From positions 1 through 64,000 of the forward strand of contig NZ_JAMTCH010000006.1 of NCBI RefSeq assembly GCF_024171735.1: a DNA stretch of 64,000 bases. The letters run 5' to 3'. The DNA is from Prauserella alba. GTDB taxonomy: Bacteria > Actinomycetota > Actinomycetes > Mycobacteriales > Pseudonocardiaceae. The notes beneath the pieces are model-generated. The model was not told the origin of the DNA, did no database searches, and worked only from the letters and a program-made list of their open reading frames with translations. The position numbers and the translations under genes are program-made. Of the stretch, positions 39,305 through 48,141 are shown in pieces (the stretch's first letter is position 1; the number at the start of each line of letters is the position of its first letter).

Positions 39305-40582
39305 ATGCGGATCACACGTCGGACACTCAGCGTGGCCACCGGACTGTTGTTACTGCTCACCGCGGCGGCACCCGCCGGCGCCCAGGGCCCGGCGACGGGT
39401 GAGGGCGCGGCGGCCGCCCTCGACCGTGGCGTCTACGAGATCACCCCCGACGCGGCCGACCGGGGTGCGATCTCCCGGTCCGGAGTCGACGTCCTCGGCT
39501 CCCGCGGCGACACCCTCACCGTCGTCGCCGGCCCGGCACAGGTCTCGCAGTTGCGCGACGCGGGGGTCGACCTCACCACGATCGGCGATTTCGACGCGAT
39601 GCTCGCCGAACGCAATCCCGAACCCTCCACAGCGAGAGCCGCCGCGGACGAGTTCCCCGAGGGCGACGAGGGCTTCCACACCTACTCCGAACTGACCACA
39701 CTGCTCGAGAACGCGGCGACCGACCACCCGGACATCACGCAGCTCTCGGACGTCGGGAGCAGCCACGAGGGCCGCACCATCCCGCTCATGAAGATCAGTG
39801 CGGATGCGGCGCAGGACTCCGACGAGCCCGAGGTGCTGTTCACCTGCAACCAGCACGCGCGCGAACACCTGACCACCGAGATGTGCCTGCGTATCGTCGA
39901 GCGCTTCACCGACGGCTACGGCACCGACCAGACGGTGACCGACTTCGTCGACAGCCGCGAGATCTACGTGATCCCGACGGTCAACCCGGACGGTTCCGAA
40001 CACGACATCGAGGGCGGCCAATACCAGGGCTGGCGGAAGAACCGGCAGGGCAAGGGCACCGACCTGAACCGCAACTGGGGCTACAAGTGGGGTTGCTGCG
40101 GCGGATCCAGCGGTGACCCCGGTTCCGAGACCTATCGCGGTGAGGCGGGCTTCTCCGCACCCGAGACGGCGGCGGTGCGGGACTTCGTGAACTCCCGCGT
40201 CGTCGGCGGCGAGCAGCAACTCGCCGGGCACATCGACTTCCACACCTACGGTGAACTGGTGCTGTGGCCGTTCGGGCACACCACCGACGAGGTCACCGAG
40301 GACATGACCGAGCAGCAGGCACAGCGGTTCCAGGACGTGGGCCGGGAGATGGCCAACAGCAACGGCTACACCCCGCAGCAGTCGAGTGATCTCTACGTCA
40401 CCGACGGGGACGTCAACGGCTGGATGTGGGGCGAGCACCGGATCCTGAGCTTCACGTTCGAGATGTACCCCGCCGACGGCTTCGGCCTCGACGGGTTCTA
40501 TCCCGACGACGAGGACATCGCGCCGGAAACCCAGCGCAACGACGAGGCCGTCGACATCCTCCTCCGCGAGGTGGGCGCCTGA
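39305..40582 (+). CDS. Secreted zinc carboxypeptidase (M14)
   Basis: Exported metallocarboxypeptidase. The 425-residue precursor has a signal peptide ending near AGA (residue 26) and a propeptide-like region to about 115. The M14 catalytic domain has zinc ligands in CNQHAREHLT (His and Glu near residue 185) and HIDFHTYGE (His), the substrate-binding RKNRQGKGTDLNRNWGYKWG, and catalytic Glu in LSFTFEMYP near residue 390. A Cys-Cys pair follows the Asn-Arg motif (GCCGG). ATG 39305 begins RITRRTLSVATGLLL; no clear Shine-Dalgarno. Confidence 0.93.
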   Translation: MRITRRTLSVATGLLLLLTAAAPAGAQGPATGEGAAAALDRGVYEITPDAADRGAISRSGVDVLGSRGDTLTVVAGPAQVSQLRDAGVDLTTIGDFDAMLAERNPEPSTARAAADEFPEGDEGFHTYSELTTLLENAATDHPDITQLSDVGSSHEGRTIPLMKISADAAQDSDEPEVLFTCNQHAREHLTTEMCLRIVERFTDGYGTDQTVTDFVDSREIYVIPTVNPDGSEHDIEGGQYQGWRKNRQGKGTDLNRNWGYKWGCCGGSSGDPGSETYRGEAGFSAPETAAVRDFVNSRVVGGEQQLAGHIDFHTYGELVLWPFGHTTDEVTEDMTEQQAQRFQDVGREMANSNGYTPQQSSDLYVTDGDVNGWMWGEHRILSFTFEMYPADGFGLDGFYPDDEDIAPETQRNDEAVDILLREVGA

Positions 40583-40592
40583 CGACGCGAGA

Positions 40593-40638
40593 ACCCGCGG
40601 TGGGCCGGTCGACCGAACTCCACCGGCCCACCGCGGGT
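40593..40638. terminator. Perfect 17-bp bidirectional terminator
   Basis: Arms 40593-40609 and 40622-40638 pair perfectly around a 12-base loop, between the convergent carboxypeptidase and SRPBCC genes. No U-tract. Confidence 0.8.
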
Positions 40639-40675
40639 CCCGCACTCGGGCGCACGAACGGGTGCGCGGGCGGGG

Positions 40676-42043
40676 CTACTCCCCCGCCGTGACCGACTGC
40701 CCTTCCCGTTCGGCGTACCGGCGGCGCAGCTCCGCCGTCCGTTCCTCAGGCCACGGGCAGCGCACGTCGCCGTGCAGCGCGGCGAACAACAGCTCCAGGT
40801 GCGTGTGCCAGGCCGCGAGCGCGAGGGCCGTGTCCGCGGCGGCAGGGAGCGTCTGCGCGACGACGAGCCGGGTGCCGATCGGCTCCTGGTCACGTAGTTC
40901 GAACCGGACCGCGCCGCCCGCCACGGCGTAGTCGACGGCCCTGCCCGGTTCGACACCCGTCACCGCGCCCGATTCCAGGTGGCCGTGGGTGAAGCGCATC
41001 GGTGCCGCCGCGCCGACGACGGGCGGATCGCCCTCGGTCAGCGTGGACCAGACCACCTCCGGTCCTTGAACCAGATCGCGCTCGAAACGCACCTCGACCG
41101 TGTCCCCGTCACGTGCGCACGCGCCGTCGGCGAGGCCGTACTCCTCCAGGTAGGCCTCTGCGCGGCCCAGGAACCACCGTCCGTCGCGCTCCGGGGGCGC
41201 GGCGCCGTCGAGCACAGCGGCGAGTCCGTCGAGGCACTGTTCCCAGCCGGGGCCCTGCCGTGCGACCGACGGTCGGTCGCCGGTGGTGTCGGTGCCGCTG
41301 AGCGTGTGGCTGAACCGCAACAGGCAGCCACCCGTCACCGCCACGAGCTCGAATCGCAGCACCGACCGTGCCCAGCGGAAGGCGTAGACCGCGGGCGGGT
41401 CGCATTCGAGGACCCGGCCCTCCGCGAACTCCCCGCGCATGTCCGGGGTGAACCGCATCGGTGCGCCGACCTCGGGGACGGCCTCGACCCCGGCCGGGAA
41501 CCACCTCGCCATCTCGGCCGGGTCGGTGAGCGCGCGCCACACGCGTTCCGGGGAGTGGGCCAACCTGCGTTCGTATCGCAGCACGGGGTGACCGTCGACG
41601 TCGTCGAGCACGCCGAGATCGATCCGGCGCACCGTGGCGGCCAGCACGTCGAGGCAGCCTTGCCAGCCCGTGAAGGTCTGCTCGGCCCACGGATTGTCGG
41701 CGAAGGTGTGCTCGAACGTCAGCACACAGCCGGTGCCGTCCGGCTCCAGTGTCAGCCGCAGCCGGTGCTCGCCGGTCTCCTCGTCGAACTCGGTGAAGGC
41801 CAGGCAGCGGTGCGGCTCCAGCTCGGTGATCTCGGCGTGGAGGTCGGTCGGGGTGCCGTCCGGTTCGCGGAACCGGATGAGGCCGCCGAGCCGCAGGTCG
41901 AGTTCGGCCACCGGGAACGGGTACCAGGCACTGAGGTGCTCGGGGTCGGTGAGCGCTCGCCACACCTTGGCGGGCGGGTGCGCGTACCGGCGCTCGAACC
42001 GCAGCTGCCAGCCGCTGCCGGTGCGCCGTTGGGTGTCGGTCAC
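40676..42043 (-). CDS. Triple SRPBCC (AHSA1) domain protein
   Basis: Three START-like AHSA1 domains in one 455-residue chain. Domain 1 starts RFERRYAHPPAKVWRALTD, domain 2 near residue 155 repeats it closely (RYERRLAHSPERVWRALTDP), and domain 3 near residue 330 is more diverged (EVRFERDLVQGPEVVWSTLT). Most AHSA1 proteins paired with ArsR regulators have one domain. Ligand unknown. GTG 42043 lies two bases after the arsR stop, so the genes are coupled. Confidence 0.88.
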   Translation of the reverse strand: MTDTQRRTGSGWQLRFERRYAHPPAKVWRALTDPEHLSAWYPFPVAELDLRLGGLIRFREPDGTPTDLHAEITELEPHRCLAFTEFDEETGEHRLRLTLEPDGTGCVLTFEHTFADNPWAEQTFTGWQGCLDVLAATVRRIDLGVLDDVDGHPVLRYERRLAHSPERVWRALTDPAEMARWFPAGVEAVPEVGAPMRFTPDMRGEFAEGRVLECDPPAVYAFRWARSVLRFELVAVTGGCLLRFSHTLSGTDTTGDRPSVARQGPGWEQCLDGLAAVLDGAAPPERDGRWFLGRAEAYLEEYGLADGACARDGDTVEVRFERDLVQGPEVVWSTLTEGDPPVVGAAAPMRFTHGHLESGAVTGVEPGRAVDYAVAGGAVRFELRDQEPIGTRLVVAQTLPAAADTALALAAWHTHLELLFAALHGDVRCPWPEERTAELRRRYAEREGQSVTAGE

Positions 42044-42045
42044 GT

Positions 42046-42372
42046 CTACTCCTCGGTCTCGGGGTGATCCGGCATCGCGTCGAGGTGGCGTTCCAGCGCG
42101 TCGAGACTGTCGGACCACAGCCTGCGGTACGGCTCGAGCCACGCGTCGACCTCGGCCAGAGGCTGCGGCCGCAGTCGGTACCACCGGCGCTGGGCGTCCT
42201 GCCGCACGCCGACCAGGCCTGCCTCGCGCAGCACCCTCAGGTGTTTCGACACGGCCGGCTGTGTCAGGTCGAGTCGTCCTGCCAGCTCGCCGACCAGGCG
42301 CTCGCGGTCGCGCAGCAGGTCAAGGATCTCGCGGCGGCGCGGCTCCGCCAGCACTTCGAACGTAGTTGCCAC
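42046..42372 (-). CDS. ArsR-family regulator (SRPBCC-linked type)
   Basis: Winged-helix repressor of 108 residues: FEVLAEPRRREILDLL, then recognition helix TQPAVSKHLRVLREAGLV at about 36-55, then RRWYRLRPQPL and a C-terminal helix. Typical metal-binding cysteines are lacking, as in the ArsR group that is co-transcribed with AHSA1 proteins. GTG 42372 lies six bases after a strong -10, so it is predicted leaderless. Confidence 0.92.
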   Translation of the reverse strand: MATTFEVLAEPRRREILDLLRDRERLVGELAGRLDLTQPAVSKHLRVLREAGLVGVRQDAQRRWYRLRPQPLAEVDAWLEPYRRLWSDSLDALERHLDAMPDHPETEE

Positions 42373-42408
42373 CTGGGTAATATAACTGGGTCGGAATATT
42401 TGTGTCCA
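42373..42408 (-). promoter_or_regulatory. Strong sigma-70-type promoter of arsR, leaderless
   Basis: Minus strand: -35 TGGACA (42408-42403), 18-base spacer, -10 TATATT (42384-42379), six bases, then the GTG start. This is among the best promoters in the window and is A+T rich against its surroundings. Confidence 0.8.
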
Positions 42409-42458
42409 GCCGCCGCCACGGAGCGCACGAAAGCGCACGGGCGTGCTATCCTGGGCGC

Positions 42459-43052
42459 ATGACCAGCGCGACGACAGCCCTGGAGGACGTACTCGCCCGC
42501 ACCGGGCTCAAGGTGGACGCCACCGAGTTCCTGGCACTCGTCGAACAGGCCGCACGGCGCCTGTCCCCTGGCGACCCGGACCCGGCGCACTTCTTCACGG
42601 CCGCACAGCGTGACGCCCTCACCGACGTCGGCCTCGACCTGTCGGCCGCGAGCGCGGCCGAACCGGACCCGCGCGCCAACGCGGTCGCCACCCAGGCCGT
42701 GTTCGCCGACTCGGCACTGACCGTCACCGATGCGGCGGCGCGACTCGGTGTCGACGACAGCCGTGTCCGCCACCGCCTCAAGCAGCACCGCCTGACCGGC
42801 TGGAAGGGACACGGCGGATGGCGACTGCCGGCGTGGCAGTTCACGGCCGACGGCGCCGTTCCCGGACTCGACGTCGTGCTGGGTGCGGTACCCGACGACC
42901 AGCCCGCCCTGGTGGTCGCCGGGTTCATGACCACCCCGCAGCCCGATCTGCTCATCAGCGACACGCCCGCGACACCCCGCGACTGGCTGCTCGCGGGCGG
43001 TGACCCTGCACGCGTGGCCGAACTGGCCGCTACCCTCGGAACGCCTGCCTGA
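42459..43052 (+). CDS. Antitoxin of a RES-type toxin-antitoxin pair (MbcA/ParS-like)
   Basis: Predicted DNA-binding antitoxin, 197 residues. The middle has a helix-turn-helix (LTVTDAAARLGVDDSRVRHR at about 88-107, followed by GWKGHGGWRLPAWQF). The C-terminal 60 residues resemble the toxin-binding domain of MbcA/Xre antitoxins: PGLDVVLGAV, VAGFMTTPQPDLL, TPRDWLLAGGDPARVAEL. A long N-terminal region (1-85) is unassigned. The ATG at 42459 lies six bases after a -10-like TATCCT (42447-42452), so it is probably leaderless. The RES gene follows after 60 bases. Confidence 0.75.
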   Translation: MTSATTALEDVLARTGLKVDATEFLALVEQAARRLSPGDPDPAHFFTAAQRDALTDVGLDLSAASAAEPDPRANAVATQAVFADSALTVTDAAARLGVDDSRVRHRLKQHRLTGWKGHGGWRLPAWQFTADGAVPGLDVVLGAVPDDQPALVVAGFMTTPQPDLLISDTPATPRDWLLAGGDPARVAELAATLGTPA

Positions 43053-43112
43053 CGCCCGGCGTCCGGCACCAGCAGTCCCCGACCGCGCACCGAGGAGCAC
43101 GTCGGCACAGTC

Positions 43113-43763
43113 ATGGCACGGTTACCCCTGCCTCCACCGGGCGAGGCCCTCCGCGGACACCTCCGCCGGGACGAGGACATCGTCGCGGTCCATCCGGCCA
43201 CGCGCCTCGTGCGCGTGTTCGCGGCGCGCGGCAACCACCCACAGCGCTGGGACACCTTCCGCCACACCGGACCGATCGCCCATGCGCGGTTCGATCCACA
43301 CCCCGCCGCGGAAACACCCGCACACCAACCCGGCCACGGCGTCCTCTACTTCGGACTGTCGGTACGGACCAGCGTCGCCGAGGTCTTCCAAACGACGTCC
43401 ACAGTGGACCGCACGACCCGTGGGCCACACCTCGTCGTCGTCCGGCCGTCCCGCACGTTGCACCTGCTCGACCTGTCCGGCCTGTGGCCCACGCGGGTCG
43501 GCGCGTCCCAGGAGATCTCCAGCGGACCGAAGAAGGTCACCCAGGCGTGGGCGCGCGCCATCCGCGCCGAGATGCCCGACCTCGACGGGCTCTGGTATCG
43601 CTCCTCGATGGACGGCGGTGAGCCCGCGGTGTGCCTGTGGGATCCCCCTGCGGGCTCGGCGCTGCCCGCGTCACCGGACGTCCTCCTCGGTCTCGACCAC
43701 CCGGGCCTGGACGTGCCACTGGCCCGGGTGTGCCGCGAACTCGGCTACGTCCTGCTCGACTGA
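43113..43763 (+). CDS. RES-domain NAD+ phosphorylase toxin
   Basis: Toxin family that destroys cellular NAD+ (as MbcT of M. tuberculosis). The 216-residue product shows the RES signature: RLVRVFAARGNHPQRWDTF with the first Arg, HARFDPHP, then GVLYFGLSVRTSVAEVFQ with the conserved Tyr and Glu near residues 90-103, and GLWYRSSMDGGEPAVCLWDP near 160. ATG 43113 is used; GAGGAG lies about 16 bases upstream, so initiation may be weak, which would suit a toxin. Pairing with the upstream gene is inferred from position and family. Confidence 0.85.
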   Translation: MARLPLPPPGEALRGHLRRDEDIVAVHPATRLVRVFAARGNHPQRWDTFRHTGPIAHARFDPHPAAETPAHQPGHGVLYFGLSVRTSVAEVFQTTSTVDRTTRGPHLVVVRPSRTLHLLDLSGLWPTRVGASQEISSGPKKVTQAWARAIRAEMPDLDGLWYRSSMDGGEPAVCLWDPPAGSALPASPDVLLGLDHPGLDVPLARVCRELGYVLLD

Positions 43764-43849
43764 ACCACCCGCCTGGCCGGCCACCCGCACCACCGCATCC
43801 GCCGCTGCGCGCCGCGCACGACGACACCGCGTCCGGCGCCCCATCATCC

Positions 43850-43886
43850 GTTGACCGACCGGTCAACTACCGCTACGGTCCCGGAC
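43850..43886 (+). promoter_or_regulatory. TetR operator overlapping its promoter
   Basis: An inverted repeat TTGACC-GACC-GGTCAA (43851-43866) contains a -35-like TTGACC; 17 bases later lies TACGGT (43874-43879), and the ATG follows after seven bases. The regulator is thus probably autorepressed and its message leaderless. Sequence seen, function inferred. Confidence 0.7.
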
Positions 43887-44489
43887 ATGGGACGCACCGG
43901 TGACTCCCGCGAGCGGATCGTTCGCGCATCGGCCCGCCTGCTGTTGTCCCGCAGCTACGGCTCGGTGAGTGTCGACGACGTGTGCGCCGCGGCCGACGTG
44001 CGCAAGGGCAGCTTCTACCACTTCTTCCCCTCGAAGGCCGACCTCGCCAAAGCCGTCGTCGATCTGCACACCGACGCGCTGCTCGACCGGCTCGCAGCCG
44101 CCGCGGGAACGTCCGCGGCAGCACGGCTTCACGGTGTGGCCGATGCCGTGGGGGCCATCCAGACTCGCTTCGAGTCGAGATTCGGCCGGGTGGTGGGCTG
44201 CCCCTTCGGCAACCTCGCCGCCGAGCTGTCCACAGTGGATGACACGTTGCGCGACCACGTGGCCTCGGCGTTCGCACGGTGGGAACGTGAGTTCGCGGTG
44301 ATCTGCCACCGGGCGCATCAGGACGGCGCACTGCGCGACGGGGTCGACCCCGACCGGCTGGCGCACTCGCTGCTCGCCCACACCCAGGGCCGGATCCTGC
44401 TGGCGAAGGTGGGCGGCCACTCCGCGGCCGATGTCGCCACCGGCCTGCACGAGCTGATCGACGTGCACCTGCGAGAAGGAGCCGTATGA
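43887..44489 (+). CDS. TetR-family regulator
   Basis: Autogenous repressor of a three-gene operon. The 200 residues have an N-terminal helix-turn-helix ([20 protein letters not shown], then [14 protein letters not shown]) and a ligand-binding C-domain with a [12 protein letters not shown] motif typical of the group controlling small detoxification operons. ATG 43887. It overlaps the next gene by four bases. Confidence 0.93.
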   Translation: MGRTGDSRERIVRASARLLLSRSYGSVSVDDVCAAADVRKGSFYHFFPSKADLAKAVVDLHTDALLDRLAAAAGTSAAARLHGVADAVGAIQTRFESRFGRVVGCPFGNLAAELSTVDDTLRDHVASAFARWEREFAVICHRAHQDGALRDGVDPDRLAHSLLAHTQGRILLAKVGGHSAADVATGLHELIDVHLREGAV

Positions 44490-45193
44490 CGACCTGCACC
44501 GAGGTGGACTTCCACTTCGATCCGATGTGCCCGTTCGCCTACCACACCTCGCGCTGGATCCGGGAGGTCCGCGCACACACCGGACTGACCGTCAACTGGC
44601 GGTTCTTCAGCCTGGAGGAGGTCAACCGGTTCGAGGGCAAGAAACACCCGTGGGAGCGGTCGTGGTCGTACGGCTGGTCGCAGCTGCGCGTCGCCGCGCT
44701 GCTCCGCCGCCGTGACCCCGCACTGCTCGACGCCTGGTACGAGCGGGTCGGCCGGGAGCTCCACCTCGACGCGGGCAAGCCCCACGATCCGGCGACGGCT
44801 CGGCGGCTGCTCACCGAGATCGGTGCGGACGGCGCGCTGCTCGACGAGGCGCTGGCGGATCCGTCCACCCACGACGACATCAAGGCCGACCATCAGCGCG
44901 TACTCGACGCCGGCGGCTTCGGCGTACCCACGCTGCTGTTTCCCGACGGTCAATGCTTGTTCGGCCCGGTGCTGGTCGACCCGCCGTCCGGCGCAGCCGC
45001 CGTGCGGCTCTGGGACGCCGTCACCGCCATGCTCGAGTTCCCGCACGTCTACGAGTTGCAGCGCCCCAAGACCGGTCACGACGAACGAGCCATCGCCGAC
45101 GCACTGGCCCCGTACCTGCGGGGCAGGGACTGGGTCAGCGTCGACAGAGGACAGATCATCGAACTCGGAGACGAACGGGAGACCACCTCGTGA
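44486..45193 (+). CDS. DsbA-like thioredoxin-fold protein
   Basis: Cytosolic thioredoxin fold with the 2-hydroxychromene-2-carboxylate isomerase/FrnE look. The 235-residue product has [16 protein letters not shown]: only one cysteine at the active site, followed by PFA rather than CxxC, so simple disulfide exchange is unlikely and thiol-dependent (perhaps mycothiol) conjugation or isomerisation is plausible. A cis-Pro motif is visible in [11 protein letters not shown] near residue 147. It is coupled to the TetR gene and overlaps the next gene by four bases (GTGA). Confidence 0.85.
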   Translation: MTTCTEVDFHFDPMCPFAYHTSRWIREVRAHTGLTVNWRFFSLEEVNRFEGKKHPWERSWSYGWSQLRVAALLRRRDPALLDAWYERVGRELHLDAGKPHDPATARRLLTEIGADGALLDEALADPSTHDDIKADHQRVLDAGGFGVPTLLFPDGQCLFGPVLVDPPSGAAAVRLWDAVTAMLEFPHVYELQRPKTGHDERAIADALAPYLRGRDWVSVDRGQIIELGDERETTS

Positions 45194-46017
45194 CCACGAC
45201 CACCGGCTTCGACAAGGACAGGATCACCGGGGCACTCACGTCCCAGTGGGAATCGCTGGACGGGCTGCTCGCATCCCTGCCCGCGACGGCATGGGACGCA
45301 CCGAGCGCGCTGCCCGGCTGGACCGTGCGCGACGTCGTCGCGCACGTCATCGGCACCGAGGCGTCCCTGCTCGGCGAGCAGGCGCCGGAGGCGGACGTCG
45401 ACGTGACCGAGCTGCCCCACGTCAACAATGAGATCGCCGCGTTCAACGAACGCTGGGTGCGGTCCATGCGGGAGTCGACCCCGCAGCGGATGCTCGACCG
45501 TTTCCGCGACGTCGTCGCCCGCCGTAGCGATGCGCTGCGGGCGATGACGCAGGACGACTTCGACGCACCGTCCTGGACACCGGTGGGCAAGGGCACCTAC
45601 GGCCGGTTCATGCGCATCCGGATCTTCGACACCTGGCTGCACGAGCAGGACATCCGGGACGCGGTCGGCGTGCCGGGCCACGAGGCGGGCCCGTGCGTCG
45701 AGCACGCGTTCGACGAACTCGCCGAATCACTGGGCTTCGTCATCGGCAAACGGGCGGCCGCGCCCGACGGGGCCGGCGTGACGCTGGAGTTCACCGGAGC
45801 GCTGCGCCGCAGCGTGCACGTGGCCGTGGACGGCAGGGCCGCCGTGGTGCCCGAGCTTCCGGGACCGGCCACCGCCACGCTGCGACTCGATGCGGGCTTG
45901 TTCGCACGGCTCGCCGGTGGCCGCGTCGCCGCGGAGGACCGACTGTCCGACGTGGAGTACTCCGGCGACACGGAACTCGGCGAGCGGATCGTGCGCAACC
46001 TGGCCTTCACCATCTGA
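45190..46017 (+). CDS. Mycothiol-dependent maleylpyruvate isomerase-family protein
   Basis: DinB-like metal-binding four-helix fold (MDMPI family). The 275-residue product has [20 protein letters not shown] with the first His near residue 52, then a central [20 protein letters not shown] with His near 152, and a C-terminal sterol-carrier-like domain ([20 protein letters not shown]). GTG 45190. Together with the preceding gene it suggests mycothiol-linked detoxification under TetR control; the substrate is unknown. Confidence 0.88.
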   Translation: MTTTTGFDKDRITGALTSQWESLDGLLASLPATAWDAPSALPGWTVRDVVAHVIGTEASLLGEQAPEADVDVTELPHVNNEIAAFNERWVRSMRESTPQRMLDRFRDVVARRSDALRAMTQDDFDAPSWTPVGKGTYGRFMRIRIFDTWLHEQDIRDAVGVPGHEAGPCVEHAFDELAESLGFVIGKRAAAPDGAGVTLEFTGALRRSVHVAVDGRAAVVPELPGPATATLRLDAGLFARLAGGRVAAEDRLSDVEYSGDTELGERIVRNLAFTI

Positions 46018-46032
46018 ACCCGCCGAGTCCCA

Positions 46033-46077
46033 CCGAGGCCGTCTCGTCCACTGTCCCCGCGGACGAGACGGCCTCGG
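46033..46077. terminator. Perfect 17-bp bidirectional terminator
   Basis: Arms 46033-46049 and 46061-46077 pair perfectly around an 11-base loop, between the convergent isomerase-family and S9-peptidase genes. Confidence 0.8.
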
Positions 46078-46090
46078 AGACCGGGGAGTC

Positions 46091-48073
46091 TCAGTGCACC
46101 GGCAGGTGGCGCGCCCACCAGTCGAGCACGGCCTCGAAGCGCTGCACGCGATGCCTCGGCTTGCCGCTGCGGGTCAGCTCGTGCCCCTCACCCGGGAACA
46201 ACAGGAACTCGGTGTCCGCGCCGGCTTCCTTCAGCGCGACGAACAGGCGTTGCGCCTGCTCCAGCGGACACCGCCAGTCCTGTTCGGAATGCACCACCGC
46301 GAACGGGACGTCGATGTCGGAGGCGTAGGTCAACGGGCTGCGTTTGCGCTGTTCGTCCGGGTCCTCGCCGACGTAGACGCCGGTGAACGTCCAGCCGATG
46401 TCGGAACTTCCCGCGAACGAGTCCCACGCGTTGACGGCACGCTCGCTCCACGCCGCGCGGAACCGCTCCCCGTGATGCGCGGCGAGCCAGCCGGTCATGA
46501 ACCCACCGTACGAACCGCCCATCACGCCGACCCGGTCGGCGTCGGTGTCAGGGCGTTCGAGTACGGCGTCGAGCAGCGCCAGCAGATCGTCGGCGTCAAC
46601 GGTGCCGAGCGCGTGCAGCACGGCGCGGCCGTGGGATTCGCCGTAGCCCGCCGAGCCGCGCGGGTTGCCGAGCACGACGGTGTAGCCGGCTGCGGCATAC
46701 ACCTGTGCCTCGTCGAACAGGCTCCACTCGTAGGCCGCGAACGGTCCGCCGTGGACGACGAGGAGCACCGGATGCGGCCCGTCGCCCTCCGGGGTGACGA
46801 CCCAGCCGTGCACCGGGTGGCCGTCGGCCGACGTCGCCGTGATCTCCTCGGCGGGGCGGATCCCGCTGCCGCGCAGCGGCTCGGAGAAACTCGTGAGCGC
46901 CGAGAAGTCACCGTCGCCGTCGCCGAGCAGCACCTCCCCCGCGTCCGACGGCCCGGCCTGCACCACGGCGATCCGCCCGTCCGCCACGGAGAACGATCGG
47001 ACGGCCGCCCGCTCCCCGGTGAGTACCGGCAGCTCCGCCAGCGCGGCTTCCGAACCCGCCCGCGGCACCCGCCGCAGCTCGGCGGCACCGCGGTTGGCCA
47101 CGACCACGAGGACGTCGTCGCCGTACGGCGCGGGCGGCCCGGCGGCCGCGACGCAGTCGACCGACTCGGCGTCGGTGAGCCTGCGCGGCGGCCGTGATCC
47201 GTCCAGCGGGGCCGCCCACAGTCCGGTGTTGGTGGCCGCACGGGCGAACCCGTCGAACGCGGCCGCGTAGAACAGGACGGTGCCGTCGGCGGTGACGGCC
47301 GGATTCTCCGCCCTGCCGTCGGTGCGTACGACCAGGCGCGGCATCCCGCCGCCCGCGGGCACGGCGTAGAGATCGGCGTGCATCGTCTCGACCCGGTCCC
47401 AGTCGCGCGGCGCGGCCACCAGCACCGTCTCGCCGTCCGGGCTCCACACCGGGTCCGCAACCGATGCCGCGTCGTCGGTCAGCGGTTCGGGCTCCGGGTC
47501 TGGCTCCTCGGCCAGCGCGTCGATCACGAACAGCCGCTGCGGGCGATCCCGGAGGAACCCGACGTTGTCGATCCGGTAGTCGTATCGCGTGATCCGCCGC
47601 GGGGCCTCCTCGGCGGGTCCCGGGGTCACCTCACCGTCGGCGGTGCCGTAGCGGCCCGGCTCCGGCACCCGCGCGGTGAAGGCGATCCGGCACGAGTCCG
47701 GAGCCCAGACGGGAGCACCGGCACCCAGCGGCAGCGCGGTCAACACCCGCGACTCGCCGCCGTCGACCGGCATGACGTGCAGCTGTGCGGGGTCGCCGTC
47801 GTCGCTGCGGAGGAACGCCACCCAGTGGCCGTCCGGCGAGATCGCCGGTGCCGAGTCCTGCCGCCGGTCCGGACCGGCGTCGCCGGCGCGGGGCGCGCCG
47901 CTCGGGTGGGCGGCGCGGGTCCAGGCCGTCACCCCGTCCCTGCCGACCCGGTGCAGTCCGCCGACGTAGGCGTTCGCGGCGACATCGGGACGGGTGACGG
48001 AGACGAGGAGGAGTTCCCCCGACAGGGCCGGCCTGCCGGGGACCTGCTGCAGTTCGATATCGGTAGGGCGCAC
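46091..48073 (-). CDS. S9 family peptidase (acylaminoacyl/oligopeptidase type)
   Basis: Cytosolic serine peptidase, 660 residues: a seven-bladed propeller with repeated SPDGHWVAFLR/WSPDGETVLVA blocks (residues 60-380), then an alpha/beta hydrolase domain with nucleophile Ser in VGVMGGSYGGFMTGW near residue 525, Asp in HSEQDWRCPLEQ and His in FPGEGHELTRSGK near 637. GTG 48073 begins RPTDIELQQVP and lies seven bases after a -10-like TAGGCT (48086-48081), suggesting a leaderless message. A 13-base palindrome TTAGCGGCGCTAA lies upstream at 48095-48107. Confidence 0.93.
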   Translation of the reverse strand: MRPTDIELQQVPGRPALSGELLLVSVTRPDVAANAYVGGLHRVGRDGVTAWTRAAHPSGAPRAGDAGPDRRQDSAPAISPDGHWVAFLRSDDGDPAQLHVMPVDGGESRVLTALPLGAGAPVWAPDSCRIAFTARVPEPGRYGTADGEVTPGPAEEAPRRITRYDYRIDNVGFLRDRPQRLFVIDALAEEPDPEPEPLTDDAASVADPVWSPDGETVLVAAPRDWDRVETMHADLYAVPAGGGMPRLVVRTDGRAENPAVTADGTVLFYAAAFDGFARAATNTGLWAAPLDGSRPPRRLTDAESVDCVAAAGPPAPYGDDVLVVVANRGAAELRRVPRAGSEAALAELPVLTGERAAVRSFSVADGRIAVVQAGPSDAGEVLLGDGDGDFSALTSFSEPLRGSGIRPAEEITATSADGHPVHGWVVTPEGDGPHPVLLVVHGGPFAAYEWSLFDEAQVYAAAGYTVVLGNPRGSAGYGESHGRAVLHALGTVDADDLLALLDAVLERPDTDADRVGVMGGSYGGFMTGWLAAHHGERFRAAWSERAVNAWDSFAGSSDIGWTFTGVYVGEDPDEQRKRSPLTYASDIDVPFAVVHSEQDWRCPLEQAQRLFVALKEAGADTEFLLFPGEGHELTRSGKPRHRVQRFEAVLDWWARHLPVH

Positions 48074-48141
48074 GATACGTAGCCTACCTGATCTTTAGCG
48101 GCGCTAACGGCCTCTGGTCGTGAACCGGGGCGCCGCGGCCC

